From JAFAVZ01 sp036009105 (lineage in GTDB: Bacteria; Acidobacteriota; Thermoanaerobaculia; Gp7-AA8), in assembly GCA_036009105.1 (NCBI GenBank), contig DASYMJ010000017.1, positions 1 through 13,586 of the forward strand: DNA of 13,586 bases, in the 5' to 3' direction. A program made the position numbers and the translations under genes. This document shows, one piece after another, positions 1-7,378 of the stretch (its first letter is position 1; each line of letters begins with the position of its first letter). A model generated the notes under the pieces. That model did no database searches, was not told where the DNA came from, and saw only the letters and a program-made list of their open reading frames with translations.

Positions 1-123
1 CTGACGCACTTCAGCCGCCGCTACTCGCGGGAGCAGGTCCGCGACGAGCTGCGCCGAAGATGCCCGGCCGTTTTGCGGGAGCGGATCAGGCTCGCGTTTC
101 CGCCGCCGTACCAAACGCTTTAG
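1..123 (+). CDS. C-terminal end of a probable ribonuclease Z (MBL-fold nuclease), partial
   Basis: The first 123 bases read openly in frame 1 to a TAG stop and encode 40 residues beginning LTHFSRRYSREQV. The string THFSRRY matches the THxSxRY motif near the C-terminus of ribonuclease Z-type metallo-beta-lactamase nucleases. These mature tRNA 3' ends, and the motif histidine belongs to the metal site. The upstream catalytic HxHxDH motif would lie outside the window, so it cannot be checked. Another MBL-fold phosphodiesterase of the same superfamily is possible. The gene is followed at once by a large hairpin (124-204), which may end its transcript. Confidence 0.6.
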   Translation: MTHFSRRYSREQVRDELRRRCPAVLRERIRLAFPPPYQTL

Positions 124-204
124 AACGATGAACGAGTAAGGATGAACGATGAACGGGTTCAGGCCGCGGTGTTGTTCATCGTTCATCCTTCATCGTTCAT
201 CGTT
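124..204. repeat. Large imperfect inverted repeat of GATGAAC units
   Basis: The arms 124-154 and 174-204 are 31 bases each and complementary at 29 positions. The only mismatches are two adjacent bases, and the loop is 19 nt. Each arm is itself made of short direct repeats of the type GATGAACGATGAAC. It starts one base after the stop codon of the upstream gene and ends before the carboxypeptidase gene. It has no T-run like a classical intrinsic terminator, but the RNA could fold into a long hairpin and protect or end the upstream transcript. It looks like a dispersed intergenic palindromic repeat. Confidence 0.8.
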
Positions 205-257
205 TGATTGCATTGAACTTGCACCAGCCGCCACCCGGAAAGGTATTCTCCGCATTG

Positions 258-1787
258 ATGATCCTTCGACGAACGCGGGCGCTTGCGGCCGTTGTTTCCA
301 TCCTGGCCGCCGCTCTGATCTTCCCGACTCCAGCCCATTCCGCAACGAAAAAGAAGAGAGCGCGTAAGCCGGCGCCGACAAAGAAGGCGGCCGCTCCGCC
401 GCTCGAGACGGCCAGCGGCGGCTCGCTGCAGGAGCGGCTCTCCTCGCTCGTCAACGGTTCGGTCGCGCGCAGTTCGGACGCCAGCATCCAGATCGTGGAG
501 CTGGAAAGCGGCAGCGTCGTCGCGGAGCGCAATCCGCATCAGCCGCTCGCTCCCGCGTCGAACATGAAGCTCTTCACCACCGCGGCGGCCATCGACCTGC
601 TCAAGCCGAGCTTCGAGGTCACCACCGCCGTGTTCGTGCGCGGCAACGTCCGGCCGGACGGCACGCTCGACGGCGACGTGAAAGTGGTCGGCCGCGGCGA
701 TCCCACCATCGGCGGACGCTTCCACGACGGCCGCGCGACGGCCGTGATCGACGAATGGACGACGGACCTCAAACGCTCCGGCATCAAGACCATCAGCGGC
801 AATCTCGTTTTCGAGTACGGCTACTTCGACACGGAGTACATCCACCCCACCTGGCCCATCGACCAGCTGGTGAACTGGTACGAGGCGCCGGTCTCCGCCT
901 TCTCCATGCAGGAGGGATGCGTGCAGGTGCGGGTGCTGCCCGGCCGCGCGGGCAAGCAATGCGTCGTCCAGTTCGAGCCCCCCACCGGCTTCCTCGGTCT
1001 GCAGAACACCTGCGTCACCGGCCGCGGGCTGCCCTTCATCACCCGGCAGCGGAACTCGAACACGATCATCGTGCGCGGCGGCGTCCCGTCCCGCACCGGG
1101 CCGACCGAGGTTTTCGTCACCGTGGAGAACCCCATCCAGTACTTCGCCAGCGTGACGGCCGAGACGCTGCAGCGCGGCGGCGTCAACGTGCAGGGACAGA
1201 TCGTGGTCACGCCGAAGGACGGCCGCGCCGATTGGCGGCAGGTGGCGCAGCACTCCACGCCGCTGAACGTGCTGATCTACGTCGTGAACAAGAAGAGCCA
1301 GAACCACTACGCCGAGCAGGTGGTGAAGATGATCGGCGCGGAAATGAAGCAGCAGGGGACCTGGCAGGCCGGCACCGGCGCCGTGACCGAGTGGCTGACC
1401 TCCAAGGTCGGCGTGCCGGCGAACGAGTACAGCCAGGCGGACGGCTCCGGCATGTCCCGCGACAACCGCGCCTCGGCCAACGCGTTCATCCATCTGCTCC
1501 GTTACATGTGGAAGAGCCCCTGGCGGGAGGACTTCGTCAGCTCCCTGCCGTACTCCGGCGACCCCGACTCCAAGTTCGGCCATCGCCTGCGCACCCCGCC
1601 CTATGCGCGGCAGGTGTACGCCAAGACGGGTTACATCGCGGGCGTGGTCGGTCTGTCCGGCTACGTGCACGCGCAGAGCGGGAAGGTCTACGCCTTCTCG
1701 TTTCTCTTCAACCGCTACCACACCGGCGTGTACGCCGTGTACCACCTGCAGGATGAGATGCTGAAGGAGATCATTCGCGGCGGGTGA
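258..1787 (+). CDS. dacB: D-alanyl-D-alanine carboxypeptidase/endopeptidase, PBP4 family (peptidase S13)
   Basis: This 509-residue protein trims peptidoglycan stem peptides or cleaves D-Ala-mDAP crosslinks in the periplasm. All three penicillin-binding motifs are present: SxxK as SNMK (S101, K104), SxN as SQN (S347-N349) and KTG (456-458). The wide gap between the first two is typical of S13 enzymes, which carry extra domains inserted there. The N-terminus is a basic stretch followed by a hydrophobic core ending near PTPAHSA, a plausible signal peptide, then a Lys/Ala/Pro-rich linker. The frame is open back to a TTG at 204, but the ATG at 258 puts the signal peptide at the N-terminus. A TTG at 255 is an alternative, 11 nt after GGAAAGG (237-243). 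The gene is followed 19 nt later by a TPR gene. The family assignment is firm, while carboxypeptidase versus endopeptidase activity cannot be read from sequence. Confidence 0.93.
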   Translation: MILRRTRALAAVVSILAAALIFPTPAHSATKKKRARKPAPTKKAAAPPLETASGGSLQERLSSLVNGSVARSSDASIQIVELESGSVVAERNPHQPLAPASNMKLFTTAAAIDLLKPSFEVTTAVFVRGNVRPDGTLDGDVKVVGRGDPTIGGRFHDGRATAVIDEWTTDLKRSGIKTISGNLVFEYGYFDTEYIHPTWPIDQLVNWYEAPVSAFSMQEGCVQVRVLPGRAGKQCVVQFEPPTGFLGLQNTCVTGRGLPFITRQRNSNTIIVRGGVPSRTGPTEVFVTVENPIQYFASVTAETLQRGGVNVQGQIVVTPKDGRADWRQVAQHSTPLNVLIYVVNKKSQNHYAEQVVKMIGAEMKQQGTWQAGTGAVTEWLTSKVGVPANEYSQADGSGMSRDNRASANAFIHLLRYMWKSPWREDFVSSLPYSGDPDSKFGHRLRTPPYARQVYAKTGYIAGVVGLSGYVHAQSGKVYAFSFLFNRYHTGVYAVYHLQDEMLKEIIRGG

Positions 1788-1806
1788 GTCGGCTAAACTT
1801 CCGCCC

Positions 1807-2409
1807 GTGACCCGCGACAACATCATCTTTCTCATCGGCGGCCTCGTGCTGGGGCTGATCATCGGCGGCACCACCATCGGTCCGATGGTCAGCCGCCTCG
1901 GCGCCACCCCCGCCGCCCAGGCCTCCGCCGCCGTATCGCCCGACGGCATGCCGGCCGCCTCGCCGGTGACCGCGTCCGGCGCCCCGACCGGCGCCCCGAT
2001 GGAAGCCGTCCGCCAGCAGCTGGCCAACCTCAAGACGCAGATCGAGAAGGACCCGAAGAACTTCGACGCGCTCGTGCAGCTGGGCAACATGTACATGGAC
2101 GTGGGCAAGTTCCCCCAGGCGGCGGAGTACTACGAGCGCGCCGTGGCCGTGCGCGAGGACGCGAACGTCCGGACCGACCTCGGCATCTGCTACAAGCAGA
2201 GCGGCCAGCTGGACAAGTCGCTGGCCGAGTTCCGCCGCGTCCAGGCGCTCAGCCCCGACCAGTGGCAGGCCACCTACAACGAGGTGATCATCCTCGGCGA
2301 GCTCCGCCGCTTCGACGAGGCCCGCACCCGCTACGCCGTCCTGGAGAAGATGCGTCCGGGCGACGCCGAGGTGGCCAGGCTGGGGCAGGCCCTGAGCGGG
2401 GCGAAGTAG
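1807..2409 (+). CDS. Membrane-anchored tetratricopeptide repeat (TPR) protein
   Basis: This 200-residue protein starts at a GTG. Residues about 6-24 are a hydrophobic, Gly/Ile/Leu-rich segment that would act as an N-terminal membrane anchor or uncleaved signal. An Ala/Pro/Ser-rich low-complexity linker spans about 32-65. From about residue 85 to 187 there are roughly three TPR-like helical pairs. The clearest begins NFDALVQLGNMYMDVGKF and continues with QAAEYYERAV. TPR domains bind peptides or partner proteins, so a scaffold role at the membrane is likely, but no partner is identifiable. It lies 19 nt downstream of the carboxypeptidase gene and is probably co-transcribed with it. It resembles the TPR part of cytochrome c biogenesis protein CcmI/CycH, but no other ccm gene is present. 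No strong ribosome-binding site precedes the GTG. Confidence 0.85.
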   Translation: MTRDNIIFLIGGLVLGLIIGGTTIGPMVSRLGATPAAQASAAVSPDGMPAASPVTASGAPTGAPMEAVRQQLANLKTQIEKDPKNFDALVQLGNMYMDVGKFPQAAEYYERAVAVREDANVRTDLGICYKQSGQLDKSLAEFRRVQALSPDQWQATYNEVIILGELRRFDEARTRYAVLEKMRPGDAEVARLGQALSGAK

Positions 2410-2412
2410 CCC

Positions 2413-2670
2413 TCACAGCATGATCTGCTGGCTGGCCGGCGTCACCTGCAGGGTATAGACACCCGTCGCCCGGCGCACCGTGGCCACGGCCTGGAAGCCG
2501 GGGAACTTCAGCACGTTGCCGATGATCTCCCCGCCGTCGCTGACCACGAACTCGTGCACCGCGTCGTCCGCGCTCTCCGCCTCGCGCACGTGGAAGGACA
2601 CCTCGTTGTCGGCGGAGACCGGCTTCCCGTTGACGTCCGTCAGGTGGCGCTGCTCGATGGTGAAACGCAT
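2413..2670 (-). CDS. Small hypothetical protein, divergent from guaB
   Basis: The chosen frame encodes 85 residues starting MRFTIEQRHLTDVNGKPVS and ending TPASQQIML. I do not recognise a named family. The composition is that of a small soluble acidic protein with alternating hydrophobic residues suggesting beta strands (VSFHV, ATVRRATGVYTLQV). The frame is open further upstream to 2733, but the ATG at 2670 has an AGGGA sequence about 5 nt before it, and the extra upstream residues look non-coding. Its stop lies 3 bp from the stop of the TPR gene, so the two are convergent, and it diverges from guaB. The compact fit between two firm genes and its codon use support a real gene. Function is unknown. 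Confidence 0.7.
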   Translation of the reverse strand: MRFTIEQRHLTDVNGKPVSADNEVSFHVREAESADDAVHEFVVSDGGEIIGNVLKFPGFQAVATVRRATGVYTLQVTPASQQIML

Positions 2671-2744
2671 CAACATCCCTGGGCTCCCGGCCCTGCAATT
2701 CCGGTGCACTGACCCCTGTTCTATACTCGCCAAAAGGGGCGGAC
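2671..2744. promoter_or_regulatory. Divergent intergenic region with guaB -10 element and ribosome-binding site
   Basis: These 74 bp separate the minus-strand hypothetical gene from guaB. On the plus strand TATACT (2722-2727) matches the sigma70 -10 consensus at 5 of 6 positions. No convincing -35 is found 16-18 bp upstream. The same segment read on the minus strand gives AGTATAGA, so it could serve transcription in both directions. AAGGGG (2734-2739), 5 nt before the guaB ATG, is a good ribosome-binding site. The -10 and this site together support the start at 2745. Confidence 0.45.
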
Positions 2745-4310
<1,566 letters not shown>

Positions 4311-4319
4311 TTCGAAGTG

Positions 4320-4709
4320 ATGATCGATCTCGATGCCGTCCCCGTCGCGGACAACTTCCGGGTGGAGCTCCTCGACCGCCACCTGGAGCTGACCAGCAAC
4401 AACCGCCGCATCGCCTGGTTCCCCGCCTGGGAGAACGCCGACCGCGATCTGCGCCACTTCGTCCCCGCCGACGTCCCCCTCGGCACCATCGACCAGCCGT
4501 TCCAGGAGGAGGACGAAGCCTGGCGCATCCAGATCTTCGAGCACGCCGGCTGGATCTACATCCTCGAGGCCGATGCGCCGCACGCCACCGAGTTCCCCCG
4601 CCAGTGGCGCGTCCGGCGCGAGCAGTACCTCGAGGCCTGGGCGCGCGTCATCAGCCAGTTCAACCCGGTGCTCGACCTGGATGACCTGATGGGGGAGAGC
4701 GACGCGTAG
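4320..4709 (+). CDS. Hypothetical protein between guaB and the decarboxylase-like gene
   Basis: The frame gives 129 residues from the ATG at 4320; a GTG directly before it (4317) is an alternative start. The protein is acidic and rich in Trp and aromatic residues (RIAWFPAWENADRDLRHF, WRIQIFEHAGWIYILEAD). It has no signal peptide, membrane segment or cysteine cluster, so it is probably a small cytosolic protein. I do not recognise the family. It begins 9 bp after the guaB stop and ends 3 bp before the next gene, so it is very likely in the same transcript. The absence of a clear ribosome-binding site suggests coupling to guaB translation. Codon use matches the neighbours. Confidence 0.75.
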   Translation: MIDLDAVPVADNFRVELLDRHLELTSNNRRIAWFPAWENADRDLRHFVPADVPLGTIDQPFQEEDEAWRIQIFEHAGWIYILEADAPHATEFPRQWRVRREQYLEAWARVISQFNPVLDLDDLMGESDA

Positions 4710-4712
4710 CCG

Positions 4713-5174
4713 ATGTCCATCCCCCTCTTCGATGCCAACACCCGCCGTTTCGCCCACCACCTGGTGGACCTCCTTTTCGATCACGTCGAACGGGTGGACG
4801 AGCGGCCGGTGGTCGACTGGGCGGCGGCGGATGAATTGCGCCGGCTGGTCAGCCTCGATCAGGAGCCGCGAACGGACGGGCCTCCGCTGGAGCAGGTCAC
4901 CGGCATCAGCCGCTATCTGTACCAGCGCGTGAACGGGATCGAAGAGCTGGAGGCGATGCACGAGCCGCAGCTCGACATCTTCTGCTTCCGCCACCGGGGC
5001 GGTGACGCCCTGAACGGCGCGATCCGGGAGCGGCTGATCCGCGGCGGCATGGCGCGGATCACCACGACGGTGCTCGCGGGGCGACGCATGCGGCGTGTCA
5101 CCATGATCAACCCGCGCACCACGCGCGCGCACATCGGCCGCCTGCTCGATGAAGTGCTCCGGCTCGGGCGATGA
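4713..5174 (+). CDS. Core-less PLP-dependent (group II) decarboxylase-like protein, possible remnant
   Basis: This frame encodes 153 residues. Residues about 10-63 (RRFAHHLVDLLFDHVERV, then RPV and ELRRLVS) resemble the N-terminal arm of aromatic-amino-acid/glutamate-type decarboxylases. Residues about 66-150 resemble their C-terminal small domain: LDIFCFRHRGGDALNGAI, the G-x-x-R-I-T-T-T-x-L strand, and the terminal NPRTTRAHIGRLLDEVLR helix. The roughly 300-residue middle that binds PLP, including the Schiff-base lysine, is absent. The protein therefore cannot have the family's decarboxylase activity. The join near residue 64 is in frame, codon use is normal, and its stop overlaps the trmJ start by 4 bp (ATGA), so it is still translated in a coupled group. 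It could be a fresh internal deletion, a decayed gene kept open, or a retained small protein. The family resemblance is my reading of the sequence, not a database result. Confidence 0.65.
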   Translation: MSIPLFDANTRRFAHHLVDLLFDHVERVDERPVVDWAAADELRRLVSLDQEPRTDGPPLEQVTGISRYLYQRVNGIEELEAMHEPQLDIFCFRHRGGDALNGAIRERLIRGGMARITTTVLAGRRMRRVTMINPRTTRAHIGRLLDEVLRLGR

Positions 5175-5866
5175 CTCTGCGCATCGTGCTCGTCGAGCCG
5201 CGGGAGGCGGGGAACGTCGGCGCCGCGGCGCGAGTGATGAAGAACTTCGGCTTCGACGACCTGCGCATCGCCGGCCGGCATCCGCAGCTCCTTCCCGTGG
5301 CCGGCTGGTGGGCCAGCGGCGCGGACGATCTCCTGGGGCGCGCCACCCTCGTGCCGACGCTCGCCGAGGCCATCGGCGATGCGCACCTCACCGTCGCCAC
5401 CACCTCCTCGCGCGGCCGCACCACGCCCGCGGACCTGACGCCGGTGGAGCTCGCCGAGCTTTACGGAACTTTGAGCCAAGATCAGACTCTCGCGCTGGTC
5501 TTCGGCCGGGAAGATAGCGGCCTCACGCGCGACGAGCTGGTGAGCTGCCAGCGCACGGCGGTCATCCCCACCAACGCCGCGTTCCCGACCATGAACCTCG
5601 CGCAGTCGGTCGGCGTCTTTTGCTACGAGCTCTCCCGGATCGCGCCGGCCCGCGAAGAGCGCGAGCTCGCGCCGGCGGCGCTCATCGAGCGCCTGCACGA
5701 GCGCGCCGAGGCGCTGCTGGTGGAGGTGGGATTTCTCCATCCGGAAAACCCCGATCGCATCTACGACGACCTGCGCGCCATCGCCGGCCGGGCGGACCTC
5801 GACGCGCGGGAGGCGAAGATCCTGCTGGGGATGTTGCGGAAGGTGGAGTGGAAGCTGGGGAGGTGA
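5171..5866 (+). CDS. trmJ: tRNA (Cm32/Um32) 2'-O-methyltransferase TrmJ-like, SPOUT family
   Basis: This 231-residue protein belongs to the TrmH/SpoU class of knotted SAM-dependent RNA methyltransferases. The three class motifs are clear. Motif 1 is EPREAGNVGAAARVMKNFGF near residues 9-28. Motif 2 is LALVFGREDSGLTRDEL near the middle. Motif 3 is IPTNAAFPTMNLAQSVGVF, which forms the SAM-binding knot. The C-terminal extension (HERAEALLVEVGFLHPEN to EAKILLGMLRKVEWKL) is the one found in TrmJ, which methylates nucleotide 32 in the anticodon loop. Other TrmH-group enzymes usually lack it. The ATG overlaps the previous stop by 4 bp, so translation is probably coupled. It is the last gene of the guaB group and is followed by a palindromic repeat. 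Family is certain; the exact tRNA position is inferred from the family. Confidence 0.9.
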   Translation: MTLRIVLVEPREAGNVGAAARVMKNFGFDDLRIAGRHPQLLPVAGWWASGADDLLGRATLVPTLAEAIGDAHLTVATTSSRGRTTPADLTPVELAELYGTLSQDQTLALVFGREDSGLTRDELVSCQRTAVIPTNAAFPTMNLAQSVGVFCYELSRIAPAREERELAPAALIERLHERAEALLVEVGFLHPENPDRIYDDLRAIAGRADLDAREAKILLGMLRKVEWKLGR

Positions 5867-5871
5867 AGGTA

Positions 5872-5930
5872 GTTGTCAGTTGTCAGTAGGCCGGTTCTAC
5901 CGGCAACCGACCACGGACCACTGACAACTG
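5872..5930. repeat. Palindromic intergenic repeat, TTGTCAGT family, copy 1
   Basis: The element begins 5 bp after the trmJ stop and ends just before the stop of the minus-strand response regulator. GTTGTCAG occurs twice in tandem at its left end (5872-5887). The arms CAGTTGTCAGT (5877-5887) and ACTGACAACTG (5920-5930) are perfectly complementary over 11 bp. A nested hairpin, GCCGGT (5890-5895) with ACCGGC (5899-5904), fills the centre. The stretch GGTTCTAC (5893-5900) and the following CAACCGA recur in the repeat between grpE and dnaK. Lying between convergent genes it could act as a bidirectional terminator, though it lacks a T-run. Confidence 0.8.
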
Positions 5931-5933
5931 CTT

Positions 5934-6344
5934 CTACGCCGTTCCCGGATGCGGATTGTTCAGGCAGTCGGCGATGATCTCGATGAACTTGTCGAGGTCG
6001 AACGGCTTGAGGATCGAGTTGCAGACGGCGTCCGCCGGGATCTTCTCCACGCCCCGTTTCCCCGCCGCGGTGAAGACGATGATGTGCGGGCGGTGCTGGG
6101 GATAATCCCGGCCGATGCGCTCGATGAACTCGTAGCCGTTCAGGCGGGGCATCATGAGGTCGAGAAGAATGAGATCGAACTTGCCGTTCTGCTGCACCTT
6201 CTCCAGCCCCGCGGCGCCGTCCTCGGCCAGCTCGACGTCGAATTTCATCCGCCGCAACACGGCCTGCAGCAGGACACGGATGGCCAGGTCGTCGTCGATG
6301 ACGAGGATCTTCCTTCCGGACCCGTCGATTTTTCCTACCGGCAT
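5934..6344 (-). CDS. Single-domain response regulator (CheY-like receiver)
   Basis: The product is 136 residues from the ATG at 6344 (MPVGKIDGSGRKILVIDDD) and consists of a receiver domain only. The acidic pocket is D17-D19, the phospho-acceptor is D62 in LILLDLMMP, the switch threonine is T92 in VFTAAG, and the conserved lysine is K113 in LKPFD. No DNA-binding, enzymatic or other output domain follows, so it probably acts through protein contact, like CheY or Spo0F, or as a phosphorelay intermediate. No histidine kinase gene is in the window, so the partner is unknown. The frame is open upstream to 6425, but those residues do not resemble a receiver N-terminus and the family motif starts soon after 6344. 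A ribosome-binding site is not obvious. Confidence 0.9.
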   Translation of the reverse strand: MPVGKIDGSGRKILVIDDDLAIRVLLQAVLRRMKFDVELAEDGAAGLEKVQQNGKFDLILLDLMMPRLNGYEFIERIGRDYPQHRPHIIVFTAAGKRGVEKIPADAVCNSILKPFDLDKFIEIIADCLNNPHPGTA

Positions 6345-6412
6345 CACGATGGCTTTAGCTTGCAATATGCGAAATACATACCGGCCTGAGCACTTCAGGG
6401 TACGGTATCTCC
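6345..6412. promoter_or_regulatory. AT-richer divergent intergenic region, probable promoters
   Basis: These 68 bp separate the start of the response regulator (minus) from the start of the membrane-protein gene (plus). A stretch around 6356-6380 is markedly richer in A and T than its surroundings. It contains TTGCAA (6360-6365) and several TAT/ATA words, as expected of a divergent promoter region. No pair of -35 and -10 elements with correct spacing stands out on either strand, so the assignment rests on gene layout and composition. Confidence 0.3.
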
Positions 6413-6922
6413 ATGAGTGTAGCAATGCCCAATGAAATGGGCACGTTCAGATTTCGCCCATGGGTCCGCAGGGCCGGCCTGTCCATCGTCCTCGTTGCGG
6501 CAGGCGTAACGGCCGCCGTCGTCCTTTACCTGCTCTCCGACCCGAGCGCGCGTTTCGGCTGGCTGGGCGAGCCCTTCGTCTGGGTCTACATCGGCACGCT
6601 CTGGCTGGGCGGCCTGAAAGTCTTTCTCGGCACGCTGCGGCCGGTGGCGGAGGTGGGGGAGGAGACCATCGTCCTGCGCCCGCTGCACCAGCTGCGGCCG
6701 CGGATGCTGCGCTGGAGCGAGCTGCGGGGAACCGAGCAGATGGTCGGCGGCGACCGGCTGATCGTCTACCACAACACGCCTCGCGGTCTACGGTACGTAG
6801 CGCTGAACCTGAATCTGATCAAAGGGCGCCGCGACTTCCTCGCTCTGCTGGAGAGACGCCTCGAAGCGATGGGATTCGTCGAGAAAACGGTGGAGCGTTC
6901 GCGGTATCTTTCGCGGCCTTAG
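6413..6922 (+). CDS. Small membrane protein with two TM segments and a PH-like cytosolic tail
   Basis: The protein has 169 residues. Hydrophobic segments at about 22-42 (GLSIVLVAAGVTAAVVLYLL) and 53-73 (PFVWVYIGTLWLGGLKVFLG) form a transmembrane hairpin. A soluble tail of about 90 residues follows. In it, TIVLRPLHQLRPRMLRWSEL and the strand RLIVYHNTPRGLRYVALNL resemble the short beta-strand and W-x-E-L pattern of bacterial PH-like domains. The start at 6413 is chosen as the first ATG, with AGGG 12 nt upstream; an in-frame ATG at 6425 is an alternative. It is followed 12 bp later by a second two-TM protein of similar layout and then by ligA. The function is unknown. Confidence 0.75.
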   Translation: MSVAMPNEMGTFRFRPWVRRAGLSIVLVAAGVTAAVVLYLLSDPSARFGWLGEPFVWVYIGTLWLGGLKVFLGTLRPVAEVGEETIVLRPLHQLRPRMLRWSELRGTEQMVGGDRLIVYHNTPRGLRYVALNLNLIKGRRDFLALLERRLEAMGFVEKTVERSRYLSRP

Positions 6923-6934
6923 CTTCGCAGAACG

Positions 6935-7378
6935 ATGAGCGAGCACCGCATCCCTCCCGCCACCATCTCCCGCTACCGGCGCGGCGTCCTGCGGCGCGAC
7001 GTCATGGTCATGGTCTTCGCCTTCCTGGCCATCTTCACCGTCGCGCTCTCGCAGGGCGCGTCGATCATCATCCTGCTCTTCATCATCCTCATGATCACCC
7101 TCGTCACCGCCTCCCGCGTCGCCCGCAGCGCGCGCGCCATCGACCAGGACCTGGGCGACTATGCCATCGAGCTGGAGGACGACCGCCTCACGCGCATGCC
7201 GAGCCTGACGCTGATGCGCGAGCAGGTCACGGCCATCGAAGAGCGCCGCGGCGGCGGCCTCGCCGTGTGGGGGCCGGAGCGGAAGACGATGATCCCCGTG
7301 CCGGAGATGATCGAGGGCTACGCCGATGTGCGGCGGCGGCTGGCCGACTGGAAGCCGATCGAGAAGAAAGACCGATGA
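6935..7378 (+). CDS. Small membrane protein, two TM segments with cytosolic tail, upstream of ligA
   Basis: This is a 147-residue protein. After a basic N-terminus (ISRYRRGVLRRD) come two closely spaced hydrophobic segments at about 22-39 (DVMVMVFAFLAIFTVALS) and 43-60 (SIIILLFIILMITLVTAS), then a basic loop and a soluble tail. The positive charges flanking both segments suggest that both ends are cytosolic. The tail (DYAIELEDDRLTRMPSLTL, then a strand AVWGPERKTMIPVPEMIEGY) has a PH-like layout comparable to that of the preceding protein. The two may be distant paralogues or partners. Its TGA overlaps the ligA ATG by 4 bp, implying coupled translation. No named family is recognised. Confidence 0.75.
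   Translation: MSEHRIPPATISRYRRGVLRRDVMVMVFAFLAIFTVALSQGASIIILLFIILMITLVTASRVARSARAIDQDLGDYAIELEDDRLTRMPSLTLMREQVTAIEERRGGGLAVWGPERKTMIPVPEMIEGYADVRRRLADWKPIEKKDR

Noticed and set aside
124..204. Short GATGAAC repeats considered as a CRISPR remnant
   Set aside because: The units are about 7 bp, contiguous and arranged as an inverted repeat, with no spacers of uniform length and no cas genes.
183..2108. A 641-codon open frame on the minus strand across the carboxypeptidase and TPR genes
   Set aside because: Its translation is rich in Arg, Ala, Gly and Val without family motifs, and it lies antisense to two genes with firm motifs. High G+C third positions make such frames common.
6460..7374. 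Extension of the ligA frame about 300 codons upstream
   Set aside because: The extension overlaps two membrane-protein genes in another frame and has no ligase similarity. The ATG at 7375 gives the canonical N-terminus.
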